The notes below the pieces were generated by a model, which did no database searches, had not been told where the DNA came from, and was given only the letters and a program-made list of their open reading frames with translations. Positions 16,633-24,968 of a stretch of 64,000 nucleotides of DNA are shown one piece after another. Position 1 is the first letter of the stretch. The number at the start of each line of letters is the position of its first letter. The DNA lies in contig CP007060.1 in NCBI GenBank assembly GCA_000230955.3, forward strand, positions 682,001-746,000. The letters run 5' to 3'. Source of the stretch: Halobacterium sp. DL1 (lineage in GTDB: Archaea; Halobacteriota; Halobacteria; Halobacteriales; Halobacteriaceae). Both the position numbers and the translations under genes were made by a program.

Positions 16633-17632
16633 CGCCGTCCGCGACGCCGCCCGCGTGCCCCACGGCGGCAGCGACGACCCTGACGTCCTGGACTTCAGCG
16701 CGAACGTCAACCCACGGATTCCCGACGGCGTGTGCGAAGTGTACAGCGCGGCGCTCGACGACGCGGCGCGCTACCCGAACGACGCGTATCCGGACTACCG
16801 GGCGGCCGCCGCGGGGTACGTGGACTGCGATGCCGAGCGGGTCGTTCCGACGCCGGGCGGCCTCGCGGGTATCCGCCTCGCCGTCGAGACGTGCGTCGAA
16901 CCCGGCGACAGCGTCCTCGTCCCCTACCCGAGTTTCGGCGAGTACGCACGCGAAGTCGAACTCCAGGGCGCCGACCCGGTGTTCGTCCCCCACGACGAAC
17001 TGCTCGACGCCGACCCCGCGGGCCACGCGATGGCCGTCGTCTGCAATCCGAACAATCCGACCGGCGACGCCTCCGACCCAGACGCCCTCAGTGAGTTCGC
17101 CGCGCGCTGTCGGGGCGCCGGCACGGAACTGCTCGCAGACGAGGCGTTCCTCGGGTTCACCGACCACTCCTCGGTCGCGGGCACGGAAGGCGTCGTCGTC
17201 GCGCGCTCGCTGACCAAACTGTTCGGCCTCCCCGGCCTCCGCGCGGGGTTTCTGGTGGCGACTAGCGACCGACTTGCGGACCTCCAGACCGCACGCCGGG
17301 CGTGGAACCTCGGTACGCCCGCCGCCGCCGTCGGCGCGCACTCGATGGTCGACGACGAGTTCGTCGAACGGACTCGTGAGCGCGTCGCCAGCGAACGAGC
17401 GCGGATGCGCACGGAACTCGACGATCGCTTCGACGTCCACGAATCCGACGCGCCGTTCCTGCTGCTCGACGTCGGCGACCGGGACGTGGCTACACTCGTC
17501 GACGCGACGCGCGAGCGAGGGGTCACCATCCGGGACGCGACGACGTTCCGCGGCCTCGACTCGCACGTCCGGGTCGCAGTCAGAACGCCCGCCGAAAACG
17601 ACCGACTACTGGCGGTGCTCGCGGATGTTTGA
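16622..17632 (+). CDS. cobD: Threonine-phosphate decarboxylase-like PLP aminotransferase
   Basis: 336 residues of the fold-type I aminotransferase family. Visible: HGGSDDPDVLDFSANVNP (family start), VCNPNNPTG, ADEAFLGF and the PLP lysine in ARSLTKLFGLPGLRAGF (Lys at about residue 199). The strongest similarity is to CobD/CobC, which makes aminopropanol phosphate from threonine phosphate for CbiB; the context in the B12 operon supports this over histidinol-phosphate aminotransferase. It overlaps cobY (11 nt) and cbiZ (8 nt). Confidence 0.9.
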   Translation: MDPDAVRDAARVPHGGSDDPDVLDFSANVNPRIPDGVCEVYSAALDDAARYPNDAYPDYRAAAAGYVDCDAERVVPTPGGLAGIRLAVETCVEPGDSVLVPYPSFGEYAREVELQGADPVFVPHDELLDADPAGHAMAVVCNPNNPTGDASDPDALSEFAARCRGAGTELLADEAFLGFTDHSSVAGTEGVVVARSLTKLFGLPGLRAGFLVATSDRLADLQTARRAWNLGTPAAAVGAHSMVDDEFVERTRERVASERARMRTELDDRFDVHESDAPFLLLDVGDRDVATLVDATRERGVTIRDATTFRGLDSHVRVAVRTPAENDRLLAVLADV

Positions 17633-18335
17633 GACTGTCGTCGCGGACGACGTCCTCCGCCTTCGACGGTCGGCGACGCGCTGGCTCTCGACGGGATGGG
17701 ACGGCGGATTCGCCGAGGCCGACGCCGCGTACAACGTCACCGTCCCGGAGGGCTGGCACTGCGAGGACATCGGCACGTACGTCGCGGAGCGCCTCGCTGC
17801 GGCGGGGTTCGGCGATGTGGCCGGCGGTCCAGTGTTGCTGACCGGGGTCGGCCAGCGGCACGCCCGCGGCGCGCGCTGCGGGCCGGTCACGGCCGTCGCG
17901 ACGGCGGGGCTCTCGAACCCCGCGTCGCTCCCGCTCGACCCCGCGGGCGGCGAGTTACCGGCCGACCCCGAACCCGGGGCAGGCACGGTCAACGTCTTCG
18001 TCGGCACGGACCGCGCGCTCGACGACGCGGCGCTCGCGAACCTGGTCTCCGTGGCGACGGAGGCGAAGACGGCGACGTTGCTGGGCGAGACGGGGTTCAC
18101 GGGCACCACGACGGACGCCGTCGTCGCCGCCTGCGACCCGTCGGGCGAACCGGCACCGTTCTCCGGGAGCGCGACCAGGGTCGGCGCCGCGGCGCGGGCG
18201 GCCGTGCGAGAGGCGGTCACCGCGAGCGTCGAGTCGCGTTACAGCGACGAGACCGTAGCCGACTCCGTCGCCGACGCGGAGTACGGCGTGCGGACGGACG
18301 TGCGGGCGGACGTTTTTGTCCCCGACGAGCCGTGA
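17625..18335 (+). CDS. cbiZ: Adenosylcobinamide amidohydrolase (CbiZ)
   Basis: 236 residues from ATG at 17625, overlapping cobD by 8 nt. Recognised by LRLRRSATRWLSTGWDGGF near the start, VLLTGVGQRHARGARCG, VAVATAGLSNP-type residues (here VATAGLSNPAS), NVFVGTDRALDDAALANLV and GTTTDAVVAA, all conserved in CbiZ. The enzyme removes the side chain of imported adenosylcobinamide to give adenosylcobyric acid, letting archaea salvage incomplete corrinoids; it fits with CobA, CbiB, CobY and CobS upstream. It is the last gene of the operon. Confidence 0.93.
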   Translation: MFETVVADDVLRLRRSATRWLSTGWDGGFAEADAAYNVTVPEGWHCEDIGTYVAERLAAAGFGDVAGGPVLLTGVGQRHARGARCGPVTAVATAGLSNPASLPLDPAGGELPADPEPGAGTVNVFVGTDRALDDAALANLVSVATEAKTATLLGETGFTGTTTDAVVAACDPSGEPAPFSGSATRVGAAARAAVREAVTASVESRYSDETVADSVADAEYGVRTDVRADVFVPDEP

Positions 18336-18414
18336 GCGAACGGGCAGCGACAGGTCCGAATTTTGGCGCTCCCGGGAGCTTCCGGTGCCACGGCGATGTG
18401 AACCGGATGCCGCT

Positions 18415-19317
18415 TCAGTAATCTTCGATAGAACGGAGCTCGTCGGCAGCCACTGCGTCCGCGACGGCCGTCAGGTCCGCCTCGGGCACGTCGCCGGGAT
18501 ACTTCCGCTGGAAGTAGCCGACGATGTTCGCCACGTCGCGGTCGAGCAGTTCGCGGGCGTTCTCGTGGTCGGTTGGCGTCGCCTGCGGCCAGTCGAAGAG
18601 GACGATACCGTCCTCGCTCACGAACACGTTGTACTCACTGACGTCCGCGTGCACGTAGCCCGCGTCGTAGGCGGCCGCTACCTCCCGAAGGATGAGGTCG
18701 AGGACGCCGCTGGCCTGCTCAGGCTCGAGTTTCGCCTTCGACAGCTCCGTCCCGGTCATCTTCTCCATCACGATGGCGTGGCGGTTCTGGTCGACCGGGC
18801 GCGGGACGTTCACGTCCGGGTAGAGGGTCTCCAGGGCGTCGTACTCCCGTTCGGCGGCCTTCCGGGCGGTGTACTGCCAGGACGTGTGCTCCTTGTCGCT
18901 GGTGTAGTCGCGGCCGCGGTGGACCTCCCGGAACTGTGTGTACCCCTCGCGGTGGAACTTCAGCGCCATCGGGCGGTAGGACTGCACCTCGTAGACGTCG
19001 CTCTCCTTGCCGACGCCGAGGGGCGCGCCGAACCCGTCGACGGTCTCCCGCTCGGCGAACGTGTGCAACGCGAGCGCGTCGTAGCCCGCGAACGTCAACT
19101 GGACGCCCTCGTACTGGATGGTCTTCCGCTCGAGGAACTCCAGGTCGAGCATCCGGTCGAGGCGGTAGTCGACCTCCTCGGCCGTGAGGCGGGAGAACTC
19201 CGGGAGTTTCTCCCGGTTCACCCACCGCGAGAACCGCATCCCGTGTTCGACGCCCGAGAGCAGGTGGAAGTCCTCGGCGTCGAGGTCCGCCATCTCGGCG
19301 GCGACGTTCCGAACCAT
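18415..19317 (-). CDS. rio2: RIO-type serine/threonine kinase Rio2
   Basis: 300 residues, full length. The N-terminal winged helix (residues ~1-90: EDFHLLSGVEHGM, LEFLERKTIQYEGVQLTF) is specific to Rio2 and absent from Rio1. The kinase part has the nucleotide loop PLGVGKESDVYEV (99-111), ATP-binding Lys120, catalytic HADVSEYN (Asp225, Asn230) and metal-binding Asp242 in VLFDWPQ. Rio2 acts in late small-subunit ribosome maturation. The TATA sequence at 19344-19350 places transcription start close to the ATG. Confidence 0.96.
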   Translation of the reverse strand: MVRNVAAEMADLDAEDFHLLSGVEHGMRFSRWVNREKLPEFSRLTAEEVDYRLDRMLDLEFLERKTIQYEGVQLTFAGYDALALHTFAERETVDGFGAPLGVGKESDVYEVQSYRPMALKFHREGYTQFREVHRGRDYTSDKEHTSWQYTARKAAEREYDALETLYPDVNVPRPVDQNRHAIVMEKMTGTELSKAKLEPEQASGVLDLILREVAAAYDAGYVHADVSEYNVFVSEDGIVLFDWPQATPTDHENARELLDRDVANIVGYFQRKYPGDVPEADLTAVADAVAADELRSIEDY

Positions 19318-19643
19318 TCGTCGCGGAGTAGTCGTGGGCCGGGTATAAGCCCCGCGGGCCGCGGACGTGAGCCGAACGACCGACCCGATATAAAAGAACT
19401 CTCTCTGCCACGAAATCGGACGACTCGGCCGCTCTCTCGTGAGCAGGGTTTTCTGGCGGGAACACTCGATAAATCACATACTACGATATAGAATTTTCTC
19501 CCGCGGCCGCTCTCACGCTCGGATATGTCGCCAGCAAACGCCGATAGAGTGGCCACAGGCACCGTGAGGCGGAGAAACCTGGATTGCTGTAGGCCCGCTG
19601 GCACAGACGAACGGCTTTTGGCGCTCCCGGCGAAACTCCGGCC
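19318..19643. other. Intergenic region between rio2 and the lipoate-ligase-like gene
   Basis: 326 bp without a credible gene. Going left to right it holds the minus-strand TATA (GCTTATACC, 19342-19350) of rio2, a strong plus-strand TATAAAAG at about 19391-19398 that serves no gene in the next 245 nt, a locally AT-rich patch (19468-19500), and a TTTTGGCGCTCCCGG box at 19616-19630 that is the likely promoter of the next gene. The orphan TATA could drive a small RNA. Confidence 0.5.
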
Positions 19644-20444
19644 ATGACTCTGGCCGACCGGGAGTGGCGGCTGATTCGGGCGGAGGCCCGCGACGGGCCG
19701 ATGCAGATGGCACTCGAGGAGATCGCCGCCGAGACGGCGGCCAGCGGCGGGCCGCGGACGGTCCGTGCCTACCAGTGGTCGCCATCGACGCTGTCGATGG
19801 GCTACCGCCAGGAAGCGGAGTCGGTGGACTGGGCGTTCTGCGAGCACGAGGGAATCGATGTCACCCGCCGACAGACCGGGGGCGGCGGCATCTACCACGA
19901 CGAGTTCGGCGACATCTCCTACAGCATCGTCGCACCCGCCGACGAGTTGCCCGGCGACCTGATGGACTGCTACGAGGTGCTCTGTGAGCCGATCCTCGAC
20001 GCGTTCCACGAGATGGGCGTCGACGCACAGTTCGTCCCCGAGGAGCATCCCGCGCTCCACGAACCCGCCTGCTACTTGCGCGCGCTCCACCCGGCACACG
20101 ACATGGTCGCCAGCGGGCGGAAGATAGCCGGGAACGCCCAGTACCGCACCCGCGACGCGGTCATCCAGCACGGCTCGCTGTCGTACGCGCTGGCGCCGGA
20201 GCGACACCTCGGCGTCTTCGCGGCGCCGGGGGTCGACGAGGCGGCGTTCCGGGAGCGCGTGACGAGCATCCACGAGGAATCCGGCATCGACCGCGAGGCA
20301 GCAGTAGCGGCCGTCGAGGACGCGCTGGCGTCGTGGTGCGACGCCACCGAGGGGGAGTGGACGGACGGGGAACTCGAGGCGGCCCGCGAACTGGCCGAGG
20401 AGAAGTACGCGACCGACGAGTGGACCCGCGAGCGGGTCAGCTGA
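19644..20444 (+). CDS. Biotin/lipoate protein ligase A family protein
   Basis: 266 residues. The motif RRQTGGGGIYHD (75-86) is the lipoyl-AMP binding loop (R-R-x-x-G-G-G) and GRKIAGNAQYR (158-168) holds the catalytic Lys160 of the family. It would attach lipoate or an octanoyl group to lipoyl domains of 2-oxoacid dehydrogenase or glycine cleavage H proteins; the C-terminal acidic helix (GELEAARELAEEKY-like residues) differs from bacterial LplA and fits the archaeal short forms. Starts 14 nt after the TTTTGGCG promoter-like box. Tail-to-tail overlap of 8 nt with the peroxiredoxin gene. Confidence 0.88.
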   Translation: MTLADREWRLIRAEARDGPMQMALEEIAAETAASGGPRTVRAYQWSPSTLSMGYRQEAESVDWAFCEHEGIDVTRRQTGGGGIYHDEFGDISYSIVAPADELPGDLMDCYEVLCEPILDAFHEMGVDAQFVPEEHPALHEPACYLRALHPAHDMVASGRKIAGNAQYRTRDAVIQHGSLSYALAPERHLGVFAAPGVDEAAFRERVTSIHEESGIDREAAVAAVEDALASWCDATEGEWTDGELEAARELAEEKYATDEWTRERVS

Positions 20445-20970
20445 AGCCGAAAGACTCCGGTTCGTCCCCGGAGAGCTCTTCGACGGCGGTCCGGATCTCG
20501 TCGAGGGGTGGCTGGTCCCGGGTCGGGTCGAGGGGGTGGTCCCCGACCCAGCGGTACTGCACGACGCCGTCGGTGTCGACGAGGAACACCGACCGCTTCG
20601 AGCGCGGGAACACGCGGAACGCGCGATAGGTCACGCCGAACGCGTCCGACAGTTCGAGGTCGCCGTCCGAGAACAGCGGGAACTCGAGGCCGAGGTAGTC
20701 GATGAACCGGCGGTGCGTGCTCACCTTCGACTTGCTGGCGCCGACGACGCGCAGGCCGTCGCTCGACGCGAACCAGCCGTAGTCCCGGAACGAACACCAC
20801 TCGTTGACGCAGTCCGGGCTGAAGTCGTTCGTGTAGAAGACCACGAGCAGCGGGCGGTCTTCGTAGAGGTCGCTCAGCGAGGTCGGTTCGGCGTCACCCT
20901 CCGCGTGTACCAGTGGCGCCTCGACCGGGGGGACGCGCTCCCCCACCGCCAACGCCTCGTCGTCGCTCAT
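20437..20970 (-). CDS. Peroxiredoxin of the BCP/PrxQ type
   Basis: 177 residues from ATG at 20968-20970. The active site reads [17 protein letters not shown], with peroxidatic Cys54 and a second Cys59 five residues on, the PrxQ/BCP spacing; Arg in [14 protein letters not shown] is the supporting active-site residue. The usual T-P-G-C is replaced by S-P-D-C. It would reduce peroxides using thioredoxin-like donors. Convergent with the lipoate-ligase-like gene and divergent from nfo. Confidence 0.85.
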   Translation of the reverse strand: MSDDEALAVGERVPPVEAPLVHAEGDAEPTSLSDLYEDRPLLVVFYTNDFSPDCVNEWCSFRDYGWFASSDGLRVVGASKSKVSTHRRFIDYLGLEFPLFSDGDLELSDAFGVTYRAFRVFPRSKRSVFLVDTDGVVQYRWVGDHPLDPTRDQPPLDEIRTAVEELSGDEPESFGFS

Positions 20971-21050
20971 GGCCGTTCCAGGGAACCGCGAGTCAAAAGG
21001 TGTTGTGCCGCGGTCGAAGCCTCTTTGACGGTCCGCGCGAACCCCAGCGT

Positions 21051-21902
21051 ATGCGAGTAGGTGCACACGTCTCTATCGCGGGCGGCGTCGACAACGCCGT
21101 CGACAACCAGCTAGACGTCGGCGGGAACTGTGGTCAGATCTTCACGCACTCCCCGCAGGTGTGGCAGGACCCGAACCTCGGCGACGAGGAGGCCGAGGCG
21201 TTCCGGTCGGGCACTGCGGCGAACTTCGACGGCCCGTGGGTCATCCACTCCTCGTACCTCGTGAACCTCTGTACACCCAAAGCGGACCTGCGCGAGAAGT
21301 CCGTCGACAGCATGCAGAAGGAGGTCGACGCGGCCGCGGAACTCGACATCGACTACGTGAACGTCCACCTCGGCGCCCACACCGGCGCGGGCGTCGGACA
21401 GGGCCTCGACAACGCCGTCAGCGCGCTCGACGAACTCGACGTCCCGGACGGCGTCACCGTGCTCGTCGAGAGCGACGCGGGGTCGGGGACGAAACTCGGC
21501 GGCGACTTCGAGCACCTCGCGTACGTCCTCGAGGAGTCCGCCCAGGACCTCGAAATCTGTCTCGACACCGCCCACGCGTTCGCCGCGGGCTACGACCTCT
21601 CGACCCCCGAAGGCGTCGAGGAGACGTTCGCGGAACTGGACGAGACGGTCGGCGTCGAGAACCTCGCCTGCGTCCACCTCAACGACTCGAAGCACGACTG
21701 TGGCACCAACAAGGACGAACACGCCCACATCGGCGAGGGTCTCATCGGCGAGGACGGTATGACCGCGTTCGTCAACCACGACGTCGTCGTGGACAACGAC
21801 GTGCCGCTCGTCCTCGAGACGCCGAACGAGGAGGGCAAGGGGTTCGCGTGGAACATCGACCGCGTCCGGGAAATCCGCGAGAGTAGCCTCGCCGAAACCT
21901 GA
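21051..21902 (+). CDS. nfo: Endonuclease IV (AP endonuclease)
   Basis: 283 residues. All nine zinc ligands of the three-zinc site can be matched to E. coli Nfo: His66, His106, Glu140, Asp172, His175, His209, Asp222, His224 and Glu256. The start [12 protein letters not shown] and segments [17 protein letters not shown] and ETPNEEG are family signatures. It cleaves DNA 5' to abasic sites in base excision repair. The ATG at 21051 is chosen by the family start. Preceded by CTCTTTGACGG, a plausible TATA region. Confidence 0.96.
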   Translation: MRVGAHVSIAGGVDNAVDNQLDVGGNCGQIFTHSPQVWQDPNLGDEEAEAFRSGTAANFDGPWVIHSSYLVNLCTPKADLREKSVDSMQKEVDAAAELDIDYVNVHLGAHTGAGVGQGLDNAVSALDELDVPDGVTVLVESDAGSGTKLGGDFEHLAYVLEESAQDLEICLDTAHAFAAGYDLSTPEGVEETFAELDETVGVENLACVHLNDSKHDCGTNKDEHAHIGEGLIGEDGMTAFVNHDVVVDNDVPLVLETPNEEGKGFAWNIDRVREIRESSLAET

Positions 21903-22103
21903 ACGAACCGCCGCACGGAGTCGGTCAAACAGTCGTTTCACTCTCGGACGGAACTAAGTTGGTGTGCCCGGTAGTACCGACTGCGCCCGCCACGCCATCC
22001 CCGTCCCCCTGCCCCCCACTGCCGTGGACCCGACACCCGGGGCGCGAGGCGGGCCAGTTGCCGAACCCCTCAGCTTTTGCCCCTCCCCCGTTTTCCTCCG
22101 TCC

Positions 22104-22895
22104 GTGCGCCGCTTCAGCGCCGACTACCTCGAGGAGAGCCGCCGGGGGATGTGGAGCGAGCGCGACGCCCTCGACGCCCTCGCACTCCCCTCCCGCGAGC
22201 GCGTCCTCGACGTCGGCTGTGGCACCGGCGAACTCGCGGCCGTCTTCGCCGAGGAGTCCGACGCGGAGGTGCTCGCGCTCGACGCGGACAAGACCCTCCT
22301 CTCGCACGTCGACGCCGACGGTCGACTGCTGGGTGACGCCACGCAGCTCCCCCTCTGCGAGGACAGCTGCGACCTGGTCGCCTGCCAGGCGCTGCTCATC
22401 AACCTCCCCGACCCCATCGCCGCCGTCCGGGAGTTCGCGCGGGTCTCCTCGGACCTCGTCGCCGCCGTCGAACCCGACAACGCCGCGGTCACCGTCGACT
22501 CGACGGTCGCCGCGGAGTCGGCGCTGACCCGGCGCGCCAGAGAGGCCTACGCCGCGGGCGTCCCCACGGACGTGAGCCTCGGCGCCGACGCCGCCGACGT
22601 CTTCGAGCGCGCCGGACTCGAGGACGTGACGACGACGCGGTACGACCACGTTCGCGCCGTCGAACCGCCGTACGACGAGGACGACCTGGAGGCGGCGGCG
22701 CGGAAGGCCACGGGCGAGCGACTCGCCGAACAGCGGCCGACGCTCGCGGCTGGCGGCATGGACGACGACGCGTACGACGACCTGCGCGCCGAGTGGCGGG
22801 AGATGGGGCGCGCGGTCGTCGAACAGATGCGCGAGAACGCCTACGAGCGGGCCGAACGCGTCCCCTTCTTCGTGACGGTGGGTCGCGTTCCCTGA
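22104..22895 (+). CDS. Class I SAM-dependent methyltransferase
   Basis: 263 residues. GTG at 22104-22106 is taken as start because MRRFSADYLEESRRGMW is the sensible beginning and lies just after T-rich promoter-like sequence (AGCTTTTGCCC, GTTTTCC); an earlier start adds a proline-rich peptide. SAM-binding motif I is VLDVGCGTGEL (34-44), followed by an acidic residue after LALDAD and by CQALLINLPDP as motif IV. The C-terminal half has a helical insertion typical of small-molecule or tRNA/lipid methyltransferases, but the substrate is not identifiable. The truncated M29 gene starts 72 nt after its stop. Confidence 0.8.
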   Translation: MRRFSADYLEESRRGMWSERDALDALALPSRERVLDVGCGTGELAAVFAEESDAEVLALDADKTLLSHVDADGRLLGDATQLPLCEDSCDLVACQALLINLPDPIAAVREFARVSSDLVAAVEPDNAAVTVDSTVAAESALTRRAREAYAAGVPTDVSLGADAADVFERAGLEDVTTTRYDHVRAVEPPYDEDDLEAAARKATGERLAEQRPTLAAGGMDDDAYDDLRAEWREMGRAVVEQMRENAYERAERVPFFVTVGRVP

Positions 22896-22967
22896 GATAT
22901 CCCGCTACCCGCAGAAGTGAAAGACGCGAAACAGAACACGGGTTCTGGAAACCCTTTTGCTCCGGCT

Positions 22968-23570
22968 GTGATACGCCCAGAGCAGGTGGAGATACTCGAC
23001 GACGCCGACGAGGTCCGCATCGTCTCGGGCGAAGAGACGGACGTCACGATGAGCGTCGCTGGCAACCCGACGAAGAACGACGACGCCCGCAACAACCTCA
23101 CCGGCGGCGAGGTGTTCACCGCACCCGTGCCGGACAGCGTCGAGGGCGAGGTGCTGTTCGACAAGCCCGTGATGGGGATGGGCCGCGAGATCCAGGGCGC
23201 CTACCTGGAGTTCGAGGGCGGCGAGGTCGTCCACCACGACGCCGACCAGAACGCCGACGTCCTCGCGTCAATCGTGGGGACGGACGAGGGTTCGAAACGC
23301 GTCGGCGAACTGGGAATCGGAATGAACCGGGACATCGACCGCTTCACGTACAACATGCTGTTCGACGAGAAGATGGGCGACACCATCCACCTCGCAATCG
23401 GCCGCGCGTACCGGGATACTGTCGGTGAGGGCAACGAACAGAACGAGTCCGCAATCCACAAGGACATGATCGTGGACATGAGCGAGGACTCGTACATCGA
23501 GGTGGACGGGGACGTGGTCCAGCGCAACGGGACGTTCCGGTTCGAGGACGGCTTCGACGCGGAGACGTAG
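22968..23570 (+). CDS. Stand-alone C-terminal (metal-binding) half of an M29 aminopeptidase
   Basis: About 200 residues from GTG at 22968; another in-frame GTG at 22917 would add 17 residues. The protein aligns without gaps to the last ~190 residues of the full-length M29 protein immediately downstream. All expected metal ligands are kept with the same spacing: Glu48, Glu114, His141, His164 and Asp166 (Glu213, Glu279, His306, His329, Asp331 in the longer copy). The N-terminal domain that forms half of the substrate cavity is absent. It has its own T-rich promoter-like sequence (ACCCTTTTGC) just before GTG 22968. A tandem duplication with loss of the front half is likely; it may still be functional, for example by pairing with the full-length paralogue in the family's dimer. 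Confidence 0.78.
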   Translation: MIRPEQVEILDDADEVRIVSGEETDVTMSVAGNPTKNDDARNNLTGGEVFTAPVPDSVEGEVLFDKPVMGMGREIQGAYLEFEGGEVVHHDADQNADVLASIVGTDEGSKRVGELGIGMNRDIDRFTYNMLFDEKMGDTIHLAIGRAYRDTVGEGNEQNESAIHKDMIVDMSEDSYIEVDGDVVQRNGTFRFEDGFDAET

Positions 23571-23617
23571 TCCTGTCGGGTCAGTTCAACCCTGTAACAG
23601 AAAGACCGTTCGGGGAG

Positions 23618-23626
23618 TCTTTATTC
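23618..23626 (+). promoter_or_regulatory. TATA box of the full-length M29 aminopeptidase gene
   Basis: TCTTTATTC lies 23-31 nt upstream of the ATG at 23649, the spacing of a leaderless or near-leaderless transcript. It shows that the long copy has a separate promoter from the short upstream copy. Confidence 0.55.
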
Positions 23627-23648
23627 GGGCCGAGGTCCGTCTCCGGGT

Positions 23649-24740
23649 ATGGACGAGAGAGTCCGACGACACGCGGAGATACTGGCCGAGTTCTCGGCCG
23701 AGGTCGAGCAGGGCGACATGGTGCAGATTCACGCCCCAAAGGAGGCCGAGGACCTCGTCGTCGCGCTGTACGAGCAGCTGGGCGAGGTGGGCGCGCGCCC
23801 GACGACACACTGGCGGCTGGGTCCCGCGGCGCGGGCGTACAGCATGGCGATGGACGCCGAGGACTACGTGACCAAGGAGCACGCGCTCGCCGAGATGGAG
23901 GAGACGGACGTGGTGTTCCTCGTCACCGGCGGCGGGAACCCGTACGAGACCACCGACGTGCCGCCGTCGAAGAGCCAGGCGGCCGGCCGGGCGAGCAAGC
24001 CCGTCCTGGAGGAGCGCCTCGACAAGCGCTGGGTCATCACGACCCACCCGACGGCCGCGGCTGCACAGGAGGCCGAGATGAGCACCGCCGCGTACGAGGA
24101 GTTCGTCTGGGAGGCGGTGAACAAGGACTGGGAGGCCCAGCGCGAGCACCAGGCACAGATGGTCGAGATACTCGACGGCGCCGACGAGGTCCGCATCGTC
24201 TCGGGCGAGGAGACGGACGTCACGATGAGCGTCGCGGGGATGCGGGGGGCCAACGACTTCGGGAGACACAACATGCCCGCCGGCGAGGCGTTCACGAGCC
24301 CGGTGCCCGACAGCGTCGAGGGAACCGTGCGATTCGACAAGCCGCTGCTGCGCCAGGGCAACGAGATAGTAGACGCTTACCTGGAGTTCGAGGGCGGCGA
24401 GGTCGTCGACTTCGAGGCTGCGAAGAACGAGGAGGTCCTGGAGGGCATCCTCGACACGGACGCGGGGGCGAGGCGCCTCGGCGAACTCGGCATCGGGATG
24501 AACCGGAGCATCGACCGATTCACGTACAACGTGCTGTTCGACGAGAAGATGGGCGACACCGTCCACCTCGCAGTAGGTGCGGCCATCGAGGAGTGCGTCC
24601 CGGAGGGGATGGAGTTCAACGACTCCGCCCAGCACGTCGACATGATCGTGGACATGAGCGAGGACTCCTTCATCGAGGTGGACGGGGAAATTGTCCAGCG
24701 CAACGGCACGTTCCGATTCGAGGACGGGTTCGAGGAGTAG
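23649..24740 (+). CDS. Aminopeptidase of family M29 (AmpS/AmpT type)
   Basis: 363 residues. N-terminal domain with VEQGDMVQIHAP and THWRLGPAARAYSMAMD; catalytic part with the M29 ligand set Glu213, Glu279, His306, His329 and Asp331, the spacing Glu-66-Glu equal to that of the Thermus enzyme. Residues DGADEVRIVSGEETDVTMSV and DEKMGDTVHLAVG are family hallmarks. It would release N-terminal amino acids from peptides in the cytoplasm using two metal ions. A perfect 9-bp inverted repeat follows the stop codon directly. Confidence 0.9.
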   Translation: MDERVRRHAEILAEFSAEVEQGDMVQIHAPKEAEDLVVALYEQLGEVGARPTTHWRLGPAARAYSMAMDAEDYVTKEHALAEMEETDVVFLVTGGGNPYETTDVPPSKSQAAGRASKPVLEERLDKRWVITTHPTAAAAQEAEMSTAAYEEFVWEAVNKDWEAQREHQAQMVEILDGADEVRIVSGEETDVTMSVAGMRGANDFGRHNMPAGEAFTSPVPDSVEGTVRFDKPLLRQGNEIVDAYLEFEGGEVVDFEAAKNEEVLEGILDTDAGARRLGELGIGMNRSIDRFTYNVLFDEKMGDTVHLAVGAAIEECVPEGMEFNDSAQHVDMIVDMSEDSFIEVDGEIVQRNGTFRFEDGFEE

Positions 24741-24769
24741 CGAGGGTCTGAGCGGGGCGAAGACCCTCG
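24741..24769 (+). terminator. Hairpin directly after the M29 gene
   Basis: CGAGGGTCT at 24741-24749 and AGACCCTCG at 24761-24769 form a perfect 9-bp stem with an 11-nt loop, beginning at the base after the stop codon. There is no T-tract, so termination is a guess; it could equally protect the mRNA end. The remaining ~200 bp to 24968 contains further imperfect GC-rich inverted repeats and no gene. Confidence 0.4.
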
Positions 24770-24968
24770 GAGACTACGAGCGGCGGGAACCGCGAGCAGC
24801 GTGGTTCTCGCTCGCTGCCTCGCTCCGAACCACGAGATTGCGTGGGCGACCACTGCGAGCGGCGCGGTTCGGGGAGGGGTCTCGAAACCGCGAGCCACGC
24901 CAACCGGCTGGTCGGCCGTCACGGAATCGAAGGCCGCGAGCGCGGGAGCCGACGCGAATAAGCTCGGC

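Noticed and set aside
13792-16710. Minus-strand frame of more than 900 codons opposite the cobalamin operon
   Set aside because: Antisense shadow of clear cob genes; no recognisable motif and Arg/Pro-rich composition.
24741-24968. Possible small gene after the M29 aminopeptidase
   Set aside because: Only shadow frames in GC-rich inverted-repeat sequence; no ribosome-binding site or domain-like content.
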